Origin: Apostichopus japonicus
Taxonomy: Eukaryota > Echinodermata > Holothuroidea > Aspidochirotida > Stichopodidae
Direction of reading: 5' to 3'
Assembly: GCF_037975245.1 (NCBI RefSeq)
Contig: NC_092576.1
Span: 16,464,111 to 16,528,110, forward strand
DNA: 64,000 nt
Below, piece by piece: positions 37,796-52,925 of this stretch. Within the stretch, counting starts at the first letter, position 1, and every line of letters begins with the position of its first letter. The translations under genes and the position numbers were made by a program. The notes below the pieces were generated by a model. It made no database searches. It saw only the letters and a program-made list of their open reading frames with translations, and was not told the DNA's origin.

Positions 37796-40700
37796 GTAAG
37801 TGTAAAATAACCAATTCGGGAAGTAAAATGTGCTGATTCAAACCAAACTGAACGTGTGAAACGATGATCGTAGAGTTGGTTGTAAATGTGATGACAACGC
37901 ATAATAATGTATTTATTTATTTTGATGGTGGAAAATGGCATGACAATAATGAAACGTCATCATTATTGCCCCAAATGTTCTAGAAACACAGATAACAGTG
38001 ATTCATTCCTAAACTTCGAGAACATTACAAGGCTACACTCAAGCTTCGTTCTGACATGTTAGAGGTTTGGATGAACACTAATGATCTTCGAGATGGCTGA
38101 CAACATGGATATGCTTCGTACTCCGTCGGTAGGCTAGCATTCTTCTAACTTACATACTAGCGGAAGTTATATATATATATTTGTCAGGTTAAGACTCTTG
38201 CTTGTTAAAGGCATAACTGAATGTTACCATTGTAGGCTTATTCATAGGCGTAGGAGGCGGAGGAAGGGGGGCTGGGGACTGCAGCCCCCTCCCCAACCTT
38301 AGCACTGATTAGTTTCTATCTTCTTGGTCTGTGACATAGCAAGTCCAAAGTTATATCTAACGTCTTGTTTCATTATTTTCGTTATAAGCCATATATTTTA
38401 TATGAAGTTGTAATTGAATTCAGATTTTAGATATTTGTTAAACATTTTCTTAGAAATTAATCAACTGATGTCGAGATAATTGCGTCTATCTGATGAGACT
38501 CAAATTGGGATCGAAATAGCCATAGAGCAGGGGATGGACACGAAATGGACCTGACGAGCCACCGTTATTTTTTTTTCAATCCGCGTAGCAAACATGAACG
38601 TACTGTGTATCGAAAAAGTCATAAAGGAGGACAATTGACATAATCGCCCAGGGGTCCGAATTGTTTCTAAACGGTACTAACTGGTGTTTTAGGAGTTATC
38701 GGGAAAGCGAATGGAGCGGAGGATCGAATCAACTTCCTTTATTATTCTCCTCGTTGACCTTCACATGATGAACATTTTTCAAATGGTATGTCTTACTTTG
38801 AACGATAACTATCTTATCTTGAGTAATCTTCGATGGGTCTTATAACATTGATGTAAACCGCAATACCGTTAAGCAATAATATTGCCAGCCGTTCATTGAG
38901 ATGTAAGTGTCCAACAACTATAACATCATCACTAGGACGTCCCAAAGTCCTCTCCGTCTTAACAGCACGCCGCACTGCATTTTATAACCCCGAGAGGGAT
39001 TTGCTTTCCCTCTTTCTCACCCCAACCCTCCCGATCAACCTACACCTCTGACACCATTCATTTAACATCGCTTCGTCAGCAGAGCAGATGAATCCCCACA
39101 CACATCACCACAACCAGTGGAAAGATTATGCTGTGTGCTTCCATGCATGGTAGGTCACTGTGTTCATTTGTATCAGAGATGAAGATTTCGCTTCATATAT
39201 CGGTGGAGAGCACACGCCGATGAAATTACAAAACAGTGATCAATGACTTGCATGTGTTACCCCGTTAAGCATGATTTACACATCGTTCTACCACCAACCC
39301 AAATATGTCTCAGTAAAGCTTTCACCTCCTCTGTACACTGAGCAGCCAATAATTAGGAAACCTGGACCACGCCATGAAACAGTTCCAGGCGCTCATCGCC
39401 TAAAATATCAGTAGTGAAAGATGTGTATTTGGAGCTTCTTAATACCCATTTCATACAGTGCGTACTGTGTATAAAGTAATAAATACAATAACCAATAGGT
39501 TATATATAGGAATATCCATATAAATAGTCTAACATAGAGTCTGAGAAGCAGGAGTGGATTATACAAGTAATCTAATTACAATCTACTGTCCACTTTTCCT
39601 GGCACAGGGCAAATCAAAGTGATACAAAATGACTAAGCAATTGGGAATAATGGGTACTTGGTTTTCGCCCTCAGAAAACTCGGAATATAAAGCATAATTC
39701 ATGAAAAAAAAACTACAAATGAAAATGACTGTCAAAAATGTGGTGGATGCATGTCGACCCGCTTAACGTATATTAAATAGTGTTACCAACTACCCATACC
39801 TAAAACGCATTTATTGTAACAAACGTCAGAATCTATTTGCTTCCGTATTGCTCTCAGTGAGGACTGTATTACGTACCACTGAAACTTGTTTAAGTCTCAT
39901 CTATCAAAACGGTTGGACTACTTAGCACATCAGAAGCAACCCAAAATTTAACGAACAAAATTCAATATAAAAATAACGATTTTTCTAGGGCAAATGGTGT
40001 CGGATATCATCCATGGAGGGGGTGGGGCGGGGGAGGGTGATCCTTAATTTTATGAGAATGTTCTTTGGTTGAGTAATTAAAATTCCAAAAACAATTATGG
40101 ACTTACATACAGAAGACTGAACTGATGTTACGAAACCACATTAATTTAACCGCATGATAATGGCCTTTTAAAACAGAGATATAGAAACATATTAGCATTA
40201 ACAACCAAACAACAAAGGTGCAACGTACATTATATCGTGACGCAACATTAGTTTCTCAAACAACAGTGATCGTGAGTACGAAATTGGGGGTCCATGAATG
40301 TGTTCGTGAAAATTCATCATTTCATATTGCAAAACTTTTGCAAAAGTGGGAGGACGGTGAGGGTATAGGGAAGTGAATAGCAGTTAGTAGTGTTGAAATA
40401 TTACCACGATAGATGTGATACCATATAGTATTTTACCCTCCTATTTACATCTTCTGTCTATTTACCATTGAAATGTGATACATTCGCAAAGTTGGTTTGG
40501 TCTGTATATAAAAATTCATCAAAGTGCAACGTTATTTTTTCCTTTCTTCTTCTAAGCATATTAAATTCCTCTGTGAATACATGTTTTTAATATGCATAAA
40601 GGAGAACAAAGACAACGTCAACTCAATTTTCATGATTACATCATTCACACTGCTGTTGCCAGATGCATTCACAAATATTATTCCCAAATTAAAAAATATT

Positions 40701-43700
40701 CATATCTTTGCGATATCATAATCTTTAAGTATACTTGCCCGTGTTTAGCCAAAAGATGCCTAGAATAAACGGTGAAGCGATGTCATATCGGTATTATCTA
40801 GTTCCGCCAATGTGGACGACCTGCAATCTTTGAAATATTTGAGAATGTCTATGGGGAATTTCTAACACTCCTGGGCAAAGTACCAGTGCATTCCCTTTTT
40901 CACATATAGTGGGACATATTCGAACTAACAAGTGGTTTTTTAACCACTCATGTAACGAGCACAGTTTACCTAACAAAATGTTGCCCATCGTTTGTTTGAC
41001 AACTTTTACACTTGCACGTCCAGTAATCAAACAATCAGAAGGCTTCTTTGAGATAAATTTAATCACGTCTGCTGAACCAAATTTGAGCTTTGAGCCGCTT
41101 TAAAATTGTATCCAATCTCCAAAATGAAATATATACTGGACTTACAACTGGGATTTTTCTCGTAATTAATTGGAGAATAGATCTCTTTAAACATATTTTC
41201 ACAACCAGTTCATAGATTGAGAACGTTAGAACTTAAAATAAAAAAGATCGATTTGCGGATAAGGAACAGGAGCCGTATCTACGGCTCTGTTTGGACCCAG
41301 AACCTAGACAGGAACGGTATGACAGCGCCCTTTGACAAAACGGTGAAGATCCATGTTTTCAGTAATTAATGCGTTAAAACAATCAACTTCTGCTAATGAG
41401 TTATCACAGCTACATCAACATATGCATGAATATGCATGCATTACCTCCTTTTTTTTCTCCCTCTTTTCTACTACCTTGCGGGTTTTTAACGAAGGTTTGA
41501 TTTAGTTTGCCCTTTTAAACCTTTTGAAATAATTTTAATTCTATCACTTAACTTTCAATGTGATAGGTTGTAAAGTTCATGTGCTGTCCACTCGGTGAGT
41601 ATAAATATATAAACTGAACCCTCGTCCATTTCAACAGTGTCAACAAGGGTAGTGTAATTTTGTTTAAAGCTGAACCAAGGATAACTCAATTACAATCTTA
41701 AGTAAGTAAATAGCTTGGAAAAATACATCACAAGTATCGACGTCACTGGACTATACAGTGCCAATTGGTGACAAATATCACGTTTTATCCAAATATCACG
41801 AGCTAACATTGAATATATCAAAAAAATGGAATGCAGAATAACAAAATAAACCCTAATATCGGAAATTATCAATTAGGTGGAAAAACACAGGATACAGTTG
41901 TTATCAACGGGTATAGATGGAACATGCAATATTTCTTCGGAAATGAATGCCATGTTATGAATTAATTACCGTACTTGTTGTTATTTATGTTGTCTATGGC
42001 ATTTTTTATCTTCCGCTTCGACGGTTGGGTGTAGGACTTCCTGATTAAAGGTTAAAATCAATTTTGATATGCCGAAAAAACGTTAAACATGTCCCTGCCC
42101 CCATTTTGCGTATGAATGAGAGGATATAATTATGTCTACAAGATCGATGAGTGGCTATATGCGAAATATTGTAGAGTCCAGTCAATTGTTTTCATGTTAT
42201 TTACCATTGATTCAATTTTACTTTCTGTTATGTTTGTTCCCATTTATTTATGTTTTGTATATTCTCTTGTAGTGGAATGCAGCAAATCAGTAGCCTGTCA
42301 GCGGACACAACTGAATTAAATAATGAGAACTGTAAGATATATGCTATAAGTATAGTGCCCATATTGAGGGGAAAAACAAAGATGTTGTGTCATTGAAATA
42401 GGCGTGACATGACAAAAATCAGGTATAAGCATGACAGTTATCTATCTAATGTCGTTAGTTTTAAATCCATAGAAAGGACCAAGCAGCATATTGCTCTGTT
42501 ATGATTGTATCAAGTGAAGTTTCTGAGGGATTTGTTTTATAAGAATGCTTTCCCTTTTAGCTTTCCTTCCCTTTCATGGCGGTTAGTTCTTGGCTTCAAC
42601 GTAATCTTTAATCCTCCATGACTTGAAACGGAATACAAAGAATGTTTCTATAGTTCACTTGTTCTCATTGGTTTTCATTCCTTTTGACACTTGCAACACT
42701 TACAATAATTTGTAAAATGATGTCCTATTTTATCAAGATTAAATTTGTTGCATGAATACATTTGGCTCAGGTGATAAAGTTAAAGATAGCTGGGGGAGGG
42801 GGTCTCTGTTGGCCCTTAGTCTAATTACATATACAACATTTTTGTTAAAAATTAGCAAAACAGAGTTCTGGATGAAAGACAAATGATAAGTTAAAGCAGA
42901 GTTCAGGATGAATTATGTCAATTAATTCGAACCCACACTCTATGAGAGGTGACGCTAATACCTCTTTTCAAATCAATAGGAGGAGGAAACTTAATTTTAA
43001 TAACTTATACTTTATAGAGATTTTAACTGCTGATAGAGTCGACCATGTCACTGCTGTATGTGTGTAGAACACAGTCATTGAAAGGGGCAGATACACGAAA
43101 ATGCCGCATTTTCAGAGGACCAATAAACACATCAAGTCACCGCAGACTAAACAAAGTCTTGTCGTTGACGAATTCCCCATTCCCGTGTTTCCCAAATCTA
43201 CTTGCTTAAACTCAAAGGCGTATGAATCCTGTCTCGGGTTCGAATTACTGTGTTATTTACAGCCCATCATATCCTTAAATAAGATTAGTCACATGAAGTT
43301 AACGTGTTTGACTTAATAAGTATTGTCCCTTCCTCATTCAAAAAGGTCTTGAACTGTGAATAGGTATTGTTTGTTGAAATTTTAGACTTAATCCCAGTTC
43401 ATGATCGTCTGCATCGAATATAGATGTAAAGGGAAACAGCTTACAGCAAGAAATCTCCTGTGAGCACAAACTTAAGCAACCTTTTGTGAATAAGAAGATT
43501 TCACGGAATCCGTTTTTCTTTACTGCCTGCTTCCAAGTCATCGATAGTATCGGGCATAAGCCAATTGTACATTTACGTCTGGAGAGGAAACGAAATTCTT
43601 ACTGCTTGCTGCAATGTATACAAAGACATTGAAACGTGAGCTTGTTGTTAATAAATATGTTCAGATCCGTTGTTCTAATGAGAGTAGAACAGGATGAATA

Positions 43701-43780
43701 GAGATTTCGTTGAAGGCAGTTTCATTCACTTCTACCAATAGATTGTAGCCAACCAACAATACCAAATTAAGCTCGTAGAA
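37796..43780. other. Mostly anonymous; candidate intron of the 37663 gene
   Basis: Apart from a G-rich repeat copy at 38240-38310, no domain could be read on either strand. A block at 40794-41103 is fairly open on both strands but has stops in every frame that looks protein-like. Short frames at 42116, 43101 and 43338 show nothing recognisable. Confidence 0.4.
38240..38310. repeat. Copy of the G-rich dispersed repeat
   Basis: CATAGGCGTAGGAGGCGG, GGGGGGCTGGGGACTGCAG and CCCCCTCCCCAACC reproduce the opening block of the repeat at 318. The tandem part is absent. Confidence 0.7.
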
Positions 43781-43789
43781 CGTTAACTC

Positions 43790-43866
43790 GTCTAATGGCT
43801 CAGTTGGTAGAGCAATGGACTGGTAACCCTGATCAACCGAGTTCGACTCCATCAATGGTTGGTTAA
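43790..43866 (+). mobile_element. tRNA-like sequence, probably a SINE head
   Basis: Box A TGGCTCAGTTGGTAGAGCA and box B GAGTTCGACTCC have tRNA spacing, but the anticodon arm does not fold cleanly around GGTAACC. I therefore read it as a tRNA-derived SINE or pseudo-tRNA. A second structured, GC-richer block follows at 43950-44260 and may be another SINE. Confidence 0.5.
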
Positions 43867-43869
43867 ACA

Positions 43870-46800
43870 CGTTTAAATTTTCTTTTTCTATTTCAGTAGT
43901 CGACCCTGAAGTCTTGATATATTAATTCTACCATTTAAATTACTAGCTGATGTGGTGGGGGCCGATGTGGTTAAGAGGGTGACGAAAGACTCATTCCTCG
44001 TCGGTCGTGTAAATCGTGGCTAGGGTTCAAGACAGGCCTCTGGCGATAATACCATTGGCTGTAGGTATGGTGCTTTTTGTGGCCTAGGATCCCGTGCCAT
44101 GTCTCCCTTGTTGTCGCAAAAGAACCCGGGAGGGATGCGCAGAGGGTCGGCCAAATCGACCAGAAGCGTACTAGGTGGCGTGCGTGAATCCTTGCCTTTG
44201 GCCAGAGGTGGTGACATCTTTGCGACCGGCTTGCTTGCAGCCACCGTCCACTGAATACGTGGCCTGATGAGGCGCTATTCTCCTAAAAGTGAATCTACGG
44301 ATGCATTAAGTGCCATAAAATTATTTAATATTAAAAACTTCGAGCTAGCGCCATCGAATTCATTAAAAGACCCTTTTTTTTGTCACTCTGAAGGTGGAAT
44401 GGATTTCATTGTAATGGGTTATTTGTGGTAAGTCAAGAACACATTCAAACACATTCAAACAGTCATGCGGTTCACAAGGGTTTGCATGAACTTTATCAAA
44501 CTCATTGTTTGACATAAATGTGTTGGTAAAAATTCACACAACCTACACTAAAACAAGCATTATATTCGTTGCAATAATAGAAACATACAAGCCAGCAAGA
44601 TCATGAAATAAAATTGTAATATACATAAAATTAAATATATATCACGTGTGTGAGAAAACCAACTTATACTAGTGTCAATGTGGTCCCATTCTAAGCCGCA
44701 GTGTTGTAGGAAACTCTCACAGAAGATATTTAGTTTCGGAAACTGGGTGATTTTTGAGAACTTTGTTTGAGATTTACAAAAAATTATACCCCGTATTATG
44801 TTTTGATAACTTCAGCAACAAAATTAGCTTTGGTGTGCCGTTGACCGTTCATAAACACTGCTCTCGGTCTAGATAGGTTTGTATAGCACATTTACTTATT
44901 TTATGATTTTGTTTTTTTAATGACCCTTTAAATAGTTGAGGTTTACTATTTAAAGTGACTGGACCTTTTAGTTTATTACACAGCCCATCAGGCTAGTTCA
45001 TCGGTTGCATTACAAAACTCAATGGGAGATAGTAAGATTATTATGGTCTCAAATGACATGTTTATAATTTATTACAACTTTGTTAAGGACAAATGATGTC
45101 GATTGCCATCCAAGGGTGCTCTGTTGCTTATATGAAGATTAACCTAAAAAACAACCGTATATTAGCTATAAGCACTGCAGTGAGGAGCCAACTTCAACAT
45201 CAAGTTAGACTAAACAAATATTCCAGAAATTAAGTATATTTGAGGATACATATCTTGAAAATACTGGAATAGCTACAGAAACATTATTGGATTAAAAGTT
45301 GTCTGTTTTCTTTGTGTTATAACATATCAAGACTAAAATTCTTTCTTATTCATTACTTAATTATTTAAGTGAGTTATCAAGTTACAGAAAAACCTACCTG
45401 TCGAACATTCTCCCATGATTGATTATCGGGGTATTTTTTAAGAAAAGTCAGGAAAGAACCTGGGCACGAAAACCAAACTACCGAACGTCTGATCCGCTCT
45501 CAACCCCAGTCCCCTTGCATCGATACCGTGACTGTGTATAATCATTCCCCTTAAAAGGGAACATATACTACACATGATCTTAGGGGATGTCTTCAACTCT
45601 TCGATCTATATGTTCGTTGTACACGTCTCAGACTCTCAGGATAAAACTAGTTTGATCTCGGAAGAAATTACCCGATTCCTTGTTCTTTATTCTATTTGTT
45701 TTACAAGTCAATGGACAACATTCTAATGAACAATGATAAGATGAAGAAAACTGTCATTAATGGAATACCAAGTAGCCCCCGTTATGTTCAACACGTAACA
45801 CACTAATGGACTTTATCGATTCTCATTGACGAACCACGTCTTCCTTATTGGAAACAAGTTTATAACAATAGAGAGAGATTAATACCATTCAAGTGGTGCA
45901 TTTGCTTTCATATTACTGAAACCTGTACGACAAGATGTTTACGCTATGTGAGCAGTCCAGAATTCAAAGTGAACGTTTAGCGTTTTAACCGGCTTCCGGT
46001 AACACGTACTAAACATTCATTGATGACTATATAACGACGAAAATACATTATGCACATGAACATTAATATCCTCCATGTGAGACTCATTTGCATCCATTAT
46101 TATCATTTCCTGTAAATAAACCTTGCAAGCATTTTTTCCCGCAATCTGGGATATCAAACTCGACCGCTTCGAGGAAATTTAAGGTCCCTGAAAAGCACCG
46201 TGTAATGGTATCCCCTCGGTAGGACCAGGTATGATAATATAAGAAAATCCCTTTAATGTGTTCCAAATGAGAAAAATTGAAGACTATAAATTAAATTCCT
46301 CGTTTATAGTTGATCAATCTATAACCGCTTCGAAATGTACAGCATGGTTAGTTAAGTAACAAAATTATGTCATTTATAAACCAAGGTATTAAACTGATTT
46401 TCCTGTTATAAAAGTTTGTTTATTTACAATTATATCGCCTTTGACAGAAAGTGAAATAATCTGGAAACAAATTATATCAGATAGTTCAATCACACGGGGT
46501 ACTGTGAAACGTCAAGCAGATTGAAACGAGACGGTAATAATAACAAAGCTGTACCCATTCAAACAGTACAAAAAAAAAAAAACATTAAATTCGTTATGCA
46601 CAAATGATTTGTGTGCATGTGCTTGAACCGACACATCAGAGACCTGTGTTTGAACACACACCTAGAAGTTCGGGGGGTGGCAATTTTTTTTTTTAATTGG
46701 GGATATCTAGGTGTCCTGTAATTGAGTTATGTATTCAAACAGTGTGTTCTGGTGATATCTGAACACAAAACACACTAAAATTGGTGTATAACAGGATAGA

Positions 46801-49800
46801 ATAGCGCCCTCTTAAAATGTTGCAGTTGAGGTTGTATGTTCAGATTACTGGTAATTTGTAGGCTAAAGGTTTTGGGGTTGACGAAGGGTGTGGTTAGCTG
46901 TGGCGTGCCTACGCCCTGGCCCTCAAACTACAAAAATGGGCAGGTGAAGGTTAAGTTTTATTTGATCATCATTTTAGTATCTTTCCAAATGCATGAAACT
47001 TTGGCCATTGTGTTTGGCCGACTGAACTACAATCACTGCACTGAGGATTGAAGGCCCGATTAAGTTAACAAGACTCTACCGATACCCACCAGTCTAGCTA
47101 TACGTTTCTTAGTGTAATGTTCTGCACTGGATTAAGCCATCAAAAGCAGCATTCCATCCTTCCATGACGCCAAATGTTCTCCCACTATTCTTGGTGATGA
47201 CTTTTCCCTTGATACCAAGAAGAAGCTCGCCAAAACCACTACAGACGTCAATGCTATATCATATCCAGCATGAATTATATTGCACTTTCCTCATTCCCAC
47301 ATGACCCATTTCATCCAACCCATTTTAGAAACAGATTGGTGAGGCACCACTGAACTTTGTCAAGCATTTAATACAAGAGAACATGGGGTGATTTAAGCAC
47401 TCCTCTATGCTTCAAATGTATCCTTAGAATATAGTATATGGGGCTTGAATTTTACATAACTAGATGAGCATAGGATGAAGCAATATTGGTATATGATAAT
47501 ATATTCCCACCAGGTTATAATTGGTATTACCAGAGACTGACAGAAAGTTCTATTAAGAAATTCCCTTGCTTTAAAGCTAGCAGCCAAACACAATAAGATG
47601 TCAACCTTCAACATGATCAAGGATTAAAACATTTATACATATCAATTATAAGTGGTGCAGTTGAGAAATAAAGACAGCTAGTATGGGAATGTACATTTAT
47701 GAATGGAATGATATGGAATGCACCATCATATCTCACTCATTTAACTATTCATATTATAAAGTGACAAATGTTATATAGTAACAAATGTTATATCCAAAAT
47801 ATCACATTTGTAGATATATCCATGATATCTCAATGTGGCGATATAGTCATAATATCACAATTTGAAATACAACATATAAATTTAAGAAGGAATGGCGGAA
47901 ATTTACAACGAAGACGAAGTAAAAAACATAATTTTAGTTTTAAAATATTAAAGTCTAATTGGAAAGGAATGATTTGTGTACTAGTTTGTCAATATTGTTG
48001 TCAAGTACTCAGCTTTAAAATACAAATTTCAGAAATGCTCCATTGATGCTATTATTCACATGCATTTTAGAATGTAACCGTTGTTATGCACACAAAAGTT
48101 TAAGACTATTGTTGTACTTCATAAGATTGACTTTCAATGTTGTTTAAGTATGAAGTTTAATATTGTATTTTTATGTTACACCTGTCCTCAACCCGTACTC
48201 AGACATACATAGCCTGAACAGCTCCATCGATGGATGCACATATACATACACAGGTCAACATTATCGCCTTAGTATTGGTTGTGTCATTGCCAAGCAATCT
48301 ACCACAAATATTGGAGGAACCTTGAAACGATTCACGTGATGACGAGTTAACAGGATCTTCCGCAATTATAACACCAAACTGCATATGTTTTCATTCTTCA
48401 CTCTTTGTTTTATCTTGTTTTTTTTATTTTTCTTCTGCTCGTGTCTCTGAAAGTGGAAATCCTACCTACGTCGCTGGGGTAGCTCACCTCAGCGGAGTGG
48501 CATACGGTAATGAAGTATCATAGAATAAGGAGTATCAGCCATGTGATGCGCAGACATCGGGTAAGTCACAAAAAACCGGTCCATGAAAAGAACTTCGGAT
48601 GATGAATGCAGATATCGTTATTAGCTTAGGCCTACGTTAGAACCTAGCTGTAGTTGTACTGTTGCATATTGACTGATATCCTGCTAGAGTAACTACTTTG
48701 GGTGGACATATATTAATGTAATAAGCTAAACCATAATCGATAATATGTTTTCCACATTCTTCACCATATTGATTTCCCTCAGGAAGTTATTAAAAATGAC
48801 CCTGGACGTGTCCACAAATGTGAATGAGTGATTATTAACATTGCACGAACAATTATTACGGATGCGCGTGGAAAACGATAATTATTACAAATCAAGTAGC
48901 TATTTGTACTATTTAGATGCATCCGCCATCAATCACCGCTCTGCTTATCTGCAGTGGTGACTATGATGGCGCAAGCAAAAGAAAATCTCGAGTCGCGTGA
49001 TCCCCTAGTGTTCACGCTAAAAGCTTGATTGACTAGTTAGTTAGGATACACCCCAGGCGCGGAGAGTCATATTACGAGGCTTGCTACAGTGTAGGCCTAA
49101 GCGAGGAGATCCCCTTGTATTTTCATAAACGAAGAACGCTTCAGAAAGCCTTATTTATAAATGTATCCAGATATTATTTCGAAGCTGGCTGCTTACAATG
49201 AAATCATAGACATATTCATCTTTATCGAAAGTGAAATTTCATCGGTGAAAACAGAAAAAATGCTATAAAATGTGACAAAACTCATTCATAATTACTTTAT
49301 ATAAGGGTTTCAAATATATATCTCTGCTCAAATATTACGTAATGCTTATGTCAATATTTCCATTTCAACCAATTGTTCTGTTGTTTTGTGTATATTTGTA
49401 TAGAAAAGCAAAGTTGATGAAGAATTTTAGGATGATACAGTTAAACATGGCAATCTAGCAATTGACCCGGATGCTCACCTGTATGAACCTAACATGTAAT
49501 TACCAGAAGATTTCTGATCTAAAACTGGTCACGTGGTATGTCTGTCACAGGACTGTGTACTATCTTATTTTGGGGGCGTGTCTTCTTTGGGGGAAATGAT
49601 TTGATATTTATACAGATATAGACCTAAATGTATGCAATTTGAGTTGTAACGAGTACCTCACTATACCACTGCATTTCTTCTCTGAAGTTATTAAAATCGA
49701 TGGGGGGGGGGGGGGGGGGTGGAGTGTACATGTACATTAACCATTCACATGTAACTATTATCACAATTTTGTATTTTACCTAATTATATTCGAGCCATGT

Positions 49801-51780
49801 CCGTTACATTACCAAGCATTTAACCGTCCAAAGATGTAACTGTTTAGTCCTTTGCCATGAAACTGCCAGAACAAGAAAAAGAAACCTACGTTGTCTTTAA
49901 TGACTCCAGCTCCCTTCCTCCCCGGCACCTTATAAGCGCCTTACACGCTTATACTGTATAAGTGTTATTTTTGTAGAATAATAGAAAGTTATTCCATTGT
50001 AAATCAGTAAAATACAATGTTTATTCTATGTTGAATTTCTCTACGACTATACCATATACTCGATCGTTATGGTGAAACATTGGAACGTTATTATAAAACT
50101 TTATAATCGCCCCATCTCTCTACCCTCCCCACCTACCACCTCTCCTAGCCCACTTCACTCCAACTCGTGTATTATGACGGATTGCATTAAGTATAAAAAG
50201 TCTGCAATTATATTAAATAAATAACACGTAAACAATCCATGGAGTTGTAATAGCGCTTCCAAACATTTAGTCACATGGCTGATATGTTGTCATTCCGTCA
50301 TACACGTATCGAGTGTGAGTAACCGCTTTAGGTGGATTTGGCGAAACACCATTTTGAAACTTTGAACTTCATCGACCTCATGCATGGTCATTGATATTTG
50401 ACCTCTGGCCGATGATGACATAATTCAATGAGGCTCTGCACCCAATTAATAGACATACATACAGATGTGTCCATAGCCAGGTTGGGTCCCGGGGACAAAT
50501 ACGTCATCACACCACCTTTTTCCACTCCTCGTTTTTCGTAAAGTACCGTATATTATGAGGAAGAAAATATACTATTTATTTAATCCCCATTATATCTCGG
50601 GCCTTAGGCTGTAATCCCACCCCCCACACACACACGCACCCACCTATCCCCTCCCGTTGGGATTACTATTTAATTAAGATTAGTTATTGACAATTTTATT
50701 TTGTATTTTATTTTGCTCTTCATTTGAAATCTGGAAAGGACTCGTCAACAAATTTAACATCATAATGCTAGTCTTACTTAAGGCCAACTAAACATAAAGC
50801 TTTCTGTGAGTGTTCTAAACTAAATTTTATGTCATGCACGTCTGACTTGTGTGGATATTTCTTGGTCTAAAAGTAGGTCTAAGTACATAGTGTACAAGAA
50901 CATTTTCAGTCAAATTAGTCACTTTTGCTAAATTCAGGTTTGAGAACGGAGCAAAGCAGAGCCGTATAAAGGGGAAGGAGAGACACCTGCCCCCAGTTTT
51001 GTAAAAACCCTTAAAAGTGCTCATGTTGCTGTTGCGCTAACCTGACCATTTGCTACTTTATTTAGACATTAAGCATAATGTAATTACAACTGCTCCTTTG
51101 CTGGGAATTTGTTTCTGAAATGTTATTTAAAATAGCCTTCATCTTAAAAAAAAATATATAACTGTCATTGAGAGCGTATGACACACGCTCTATCATTTTA
51201 TAGAGTTCACCCTGGTGGTTTAGAATCTGACAGTGTACACAGATTTAACAAAACATGAAATATCCCCAATCATTTTTTTCGCGTTCAGTTTAACTTTATT
51301 AGTTCCTTAAGCAACTTCATATGTATCGTAGAAGGCCTCTGCGAACAAAGAGAGGGTTTGGGTTTTCAGGTAAGAAAAAATGTTGAATGTTGGATAAATG
51401 AATGCATTTTCATTAAGAAAACCCCTTTCGTTTTGGTGGCTGTAAAATGTCCTCACGGAGTGATGACATTACAAAAGTCATTGGACCAAATTTTTGATTT
51501 GATTAGCATCTATCTGAATGGATTACCATCCTATTATTTCTTTTACTTCCTTACTAGGCTTTACCTATACAGCGCAAAGGTGGTTGAAACCTAACTAATC
51601 TTACACTACACATACTTTTGTAGAAAGTAAATCTGTCATGTATATAATTTACTGCAATTACACACACCACGGACATTTTGCTACATGCGTGAGTGCTGGG
51701 TGCTTTTGTGGAAGATTGTCTTAGTGATCATTACTAGTACCGACGGCCTGTACTTGATACAGACTTTCAACACTATTTCC
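43870..51780. other. Long gene-poor stretch
   Basis: No coding exon or transposon could be supported. A block at 43950-44260 is GC-richer than its surroundings and open on the minus strand; it contains tRNA-like GTGGTTAAGAGGG and GGGTTCAAGAC and may be SINE-derived. A poly(G) run of 17-18 lies near 49701-49719. Isolated minus-strand frames at 46084-46266 and 48199-48384 were not identified. Confidence 0.4.
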
Positions 51781-51797
51781 CATGGTTTCTTTTTCAG

Positions 51798-51924
51798 AGT
51801 TTACGTTGTTAGACCTGAAGGCTATTCGTTTTCCCTTAACATGACGTCCGATTATCCTTACAGCATGTGTGACCAATCACGTTTCGCTGGACAAACAATT
51901 AACGTGTTATCAAACAGCAACTGA
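51798..51924 (+). CDS. Possible terminal exon, unidentified
   Basis: A strong acceptor (TTTCTTTTTCAG, ending 51797) leads to 127 nt ending in TGA, reading VYVVRPEGYSFSLNM, MCDQSRFAGQ and a polar tail. Its balanced composition suggests real coding sequence. It could be the end of a plus-strand gene such as the one starting at 37663, but no link is shown. Confidence 0.22.
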
Positions 51925-52925
51925 GCTGTGCTGAATAACCACGAACCTATAACTTCAAATCGAAACTTAATGGGAGGAGAGAAATGCTCGTGCAGAAATA
52001 TTCTCATCCTGTCCGATCCCGCGATGCGATCTTTCCAAGGGATTTGGCCGATAGGTAGACGGGAAACATTCTGCTATGAATGGTGGAAACAGATATTCAA
52101 GATGGGAGTTCCTGTTGAGTTGCTTGAATGTTTACTTAAACTTGATTTTAACAGCCATACCACTAATGAAAAAAAGAACAGACTAGATTGGGAAGGGGTG
52201 GGGCTAGCTGCTAGCGAGAGTGCCTTCTAAGAAGTAAAAAAATAACTGAGGTTTTTTAGGACAGTAGTGAAAGTTGGTAATATTATGACTTAGAAGGAGG
52301 TTTCTAATATAGAGGTTTTTAGTTTGGTGTTTATTTTAGAGTATGCTATAACGGTATATTTTAGAAAAGTAAATAGTTTGATAGAGTATGCAAATGTTAA
52401 AGCAAGCGAGCGACGGTTAATTAAAATTGCCATCTTTTAGATACGTTGTTGTCGCAGTGAGGTTTGAAGGAATGTTGACGTTTAAACTTGACACCGAGAA
52501 AATTTGCTTAAACAGTGTTATGATGGGTAAAATTAAAAAGGATACAGCAGTACAAATTGTTTTTAAGGCGTGTATTTAAGTAACTGAGTGCTACTACTTA
52601 TACGTAATAGGGTTGATTTAAACATGCCACCTGTTGCACCAATTCTCCAAGTGGATAATGGCTTTATGGGTATATTTTACTGTAAGTGTAGGGGTGTAGC
52701 CAGTGTTTTAGATGGGTGGTGTCGTCTGCATATAGGCTGAAATTGCTATAGTTATAAGGGGAAAATGAAGGTCATTGACAAGCATTGAATAGAGTAGAAA
52801 GCTACGAGCTGCACCTTGTAAATTATAAGGAGGATAATAAGGTAGTGATCACTAATAAGGTCTTCTTAAATAATATGGAAGGAGTTGATTTTGGAGCTAT
52901 GTGATCAGAGCAAGCAATTATATTA
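51925..52925. other. No gene recognised
   Basis: A 100-codon open frame at 51928-52230 has no recognisable motif. The rest is AT-rich and without features. Confidence 0.4.

Noticed and set aside
40794-41103. Possible leucine-rich-repeat gene fragment
   Set aside because: Phrases like LQSLKYLR appear in one plus frame but stops follow quickly in all plus frames, and no repeat periodicity was found.
43790-43866. Functional tRNA gene
   Set aside because: Boxes A and B are present but the anticodon arm does not fold cleanly; a SINE head is more likely.
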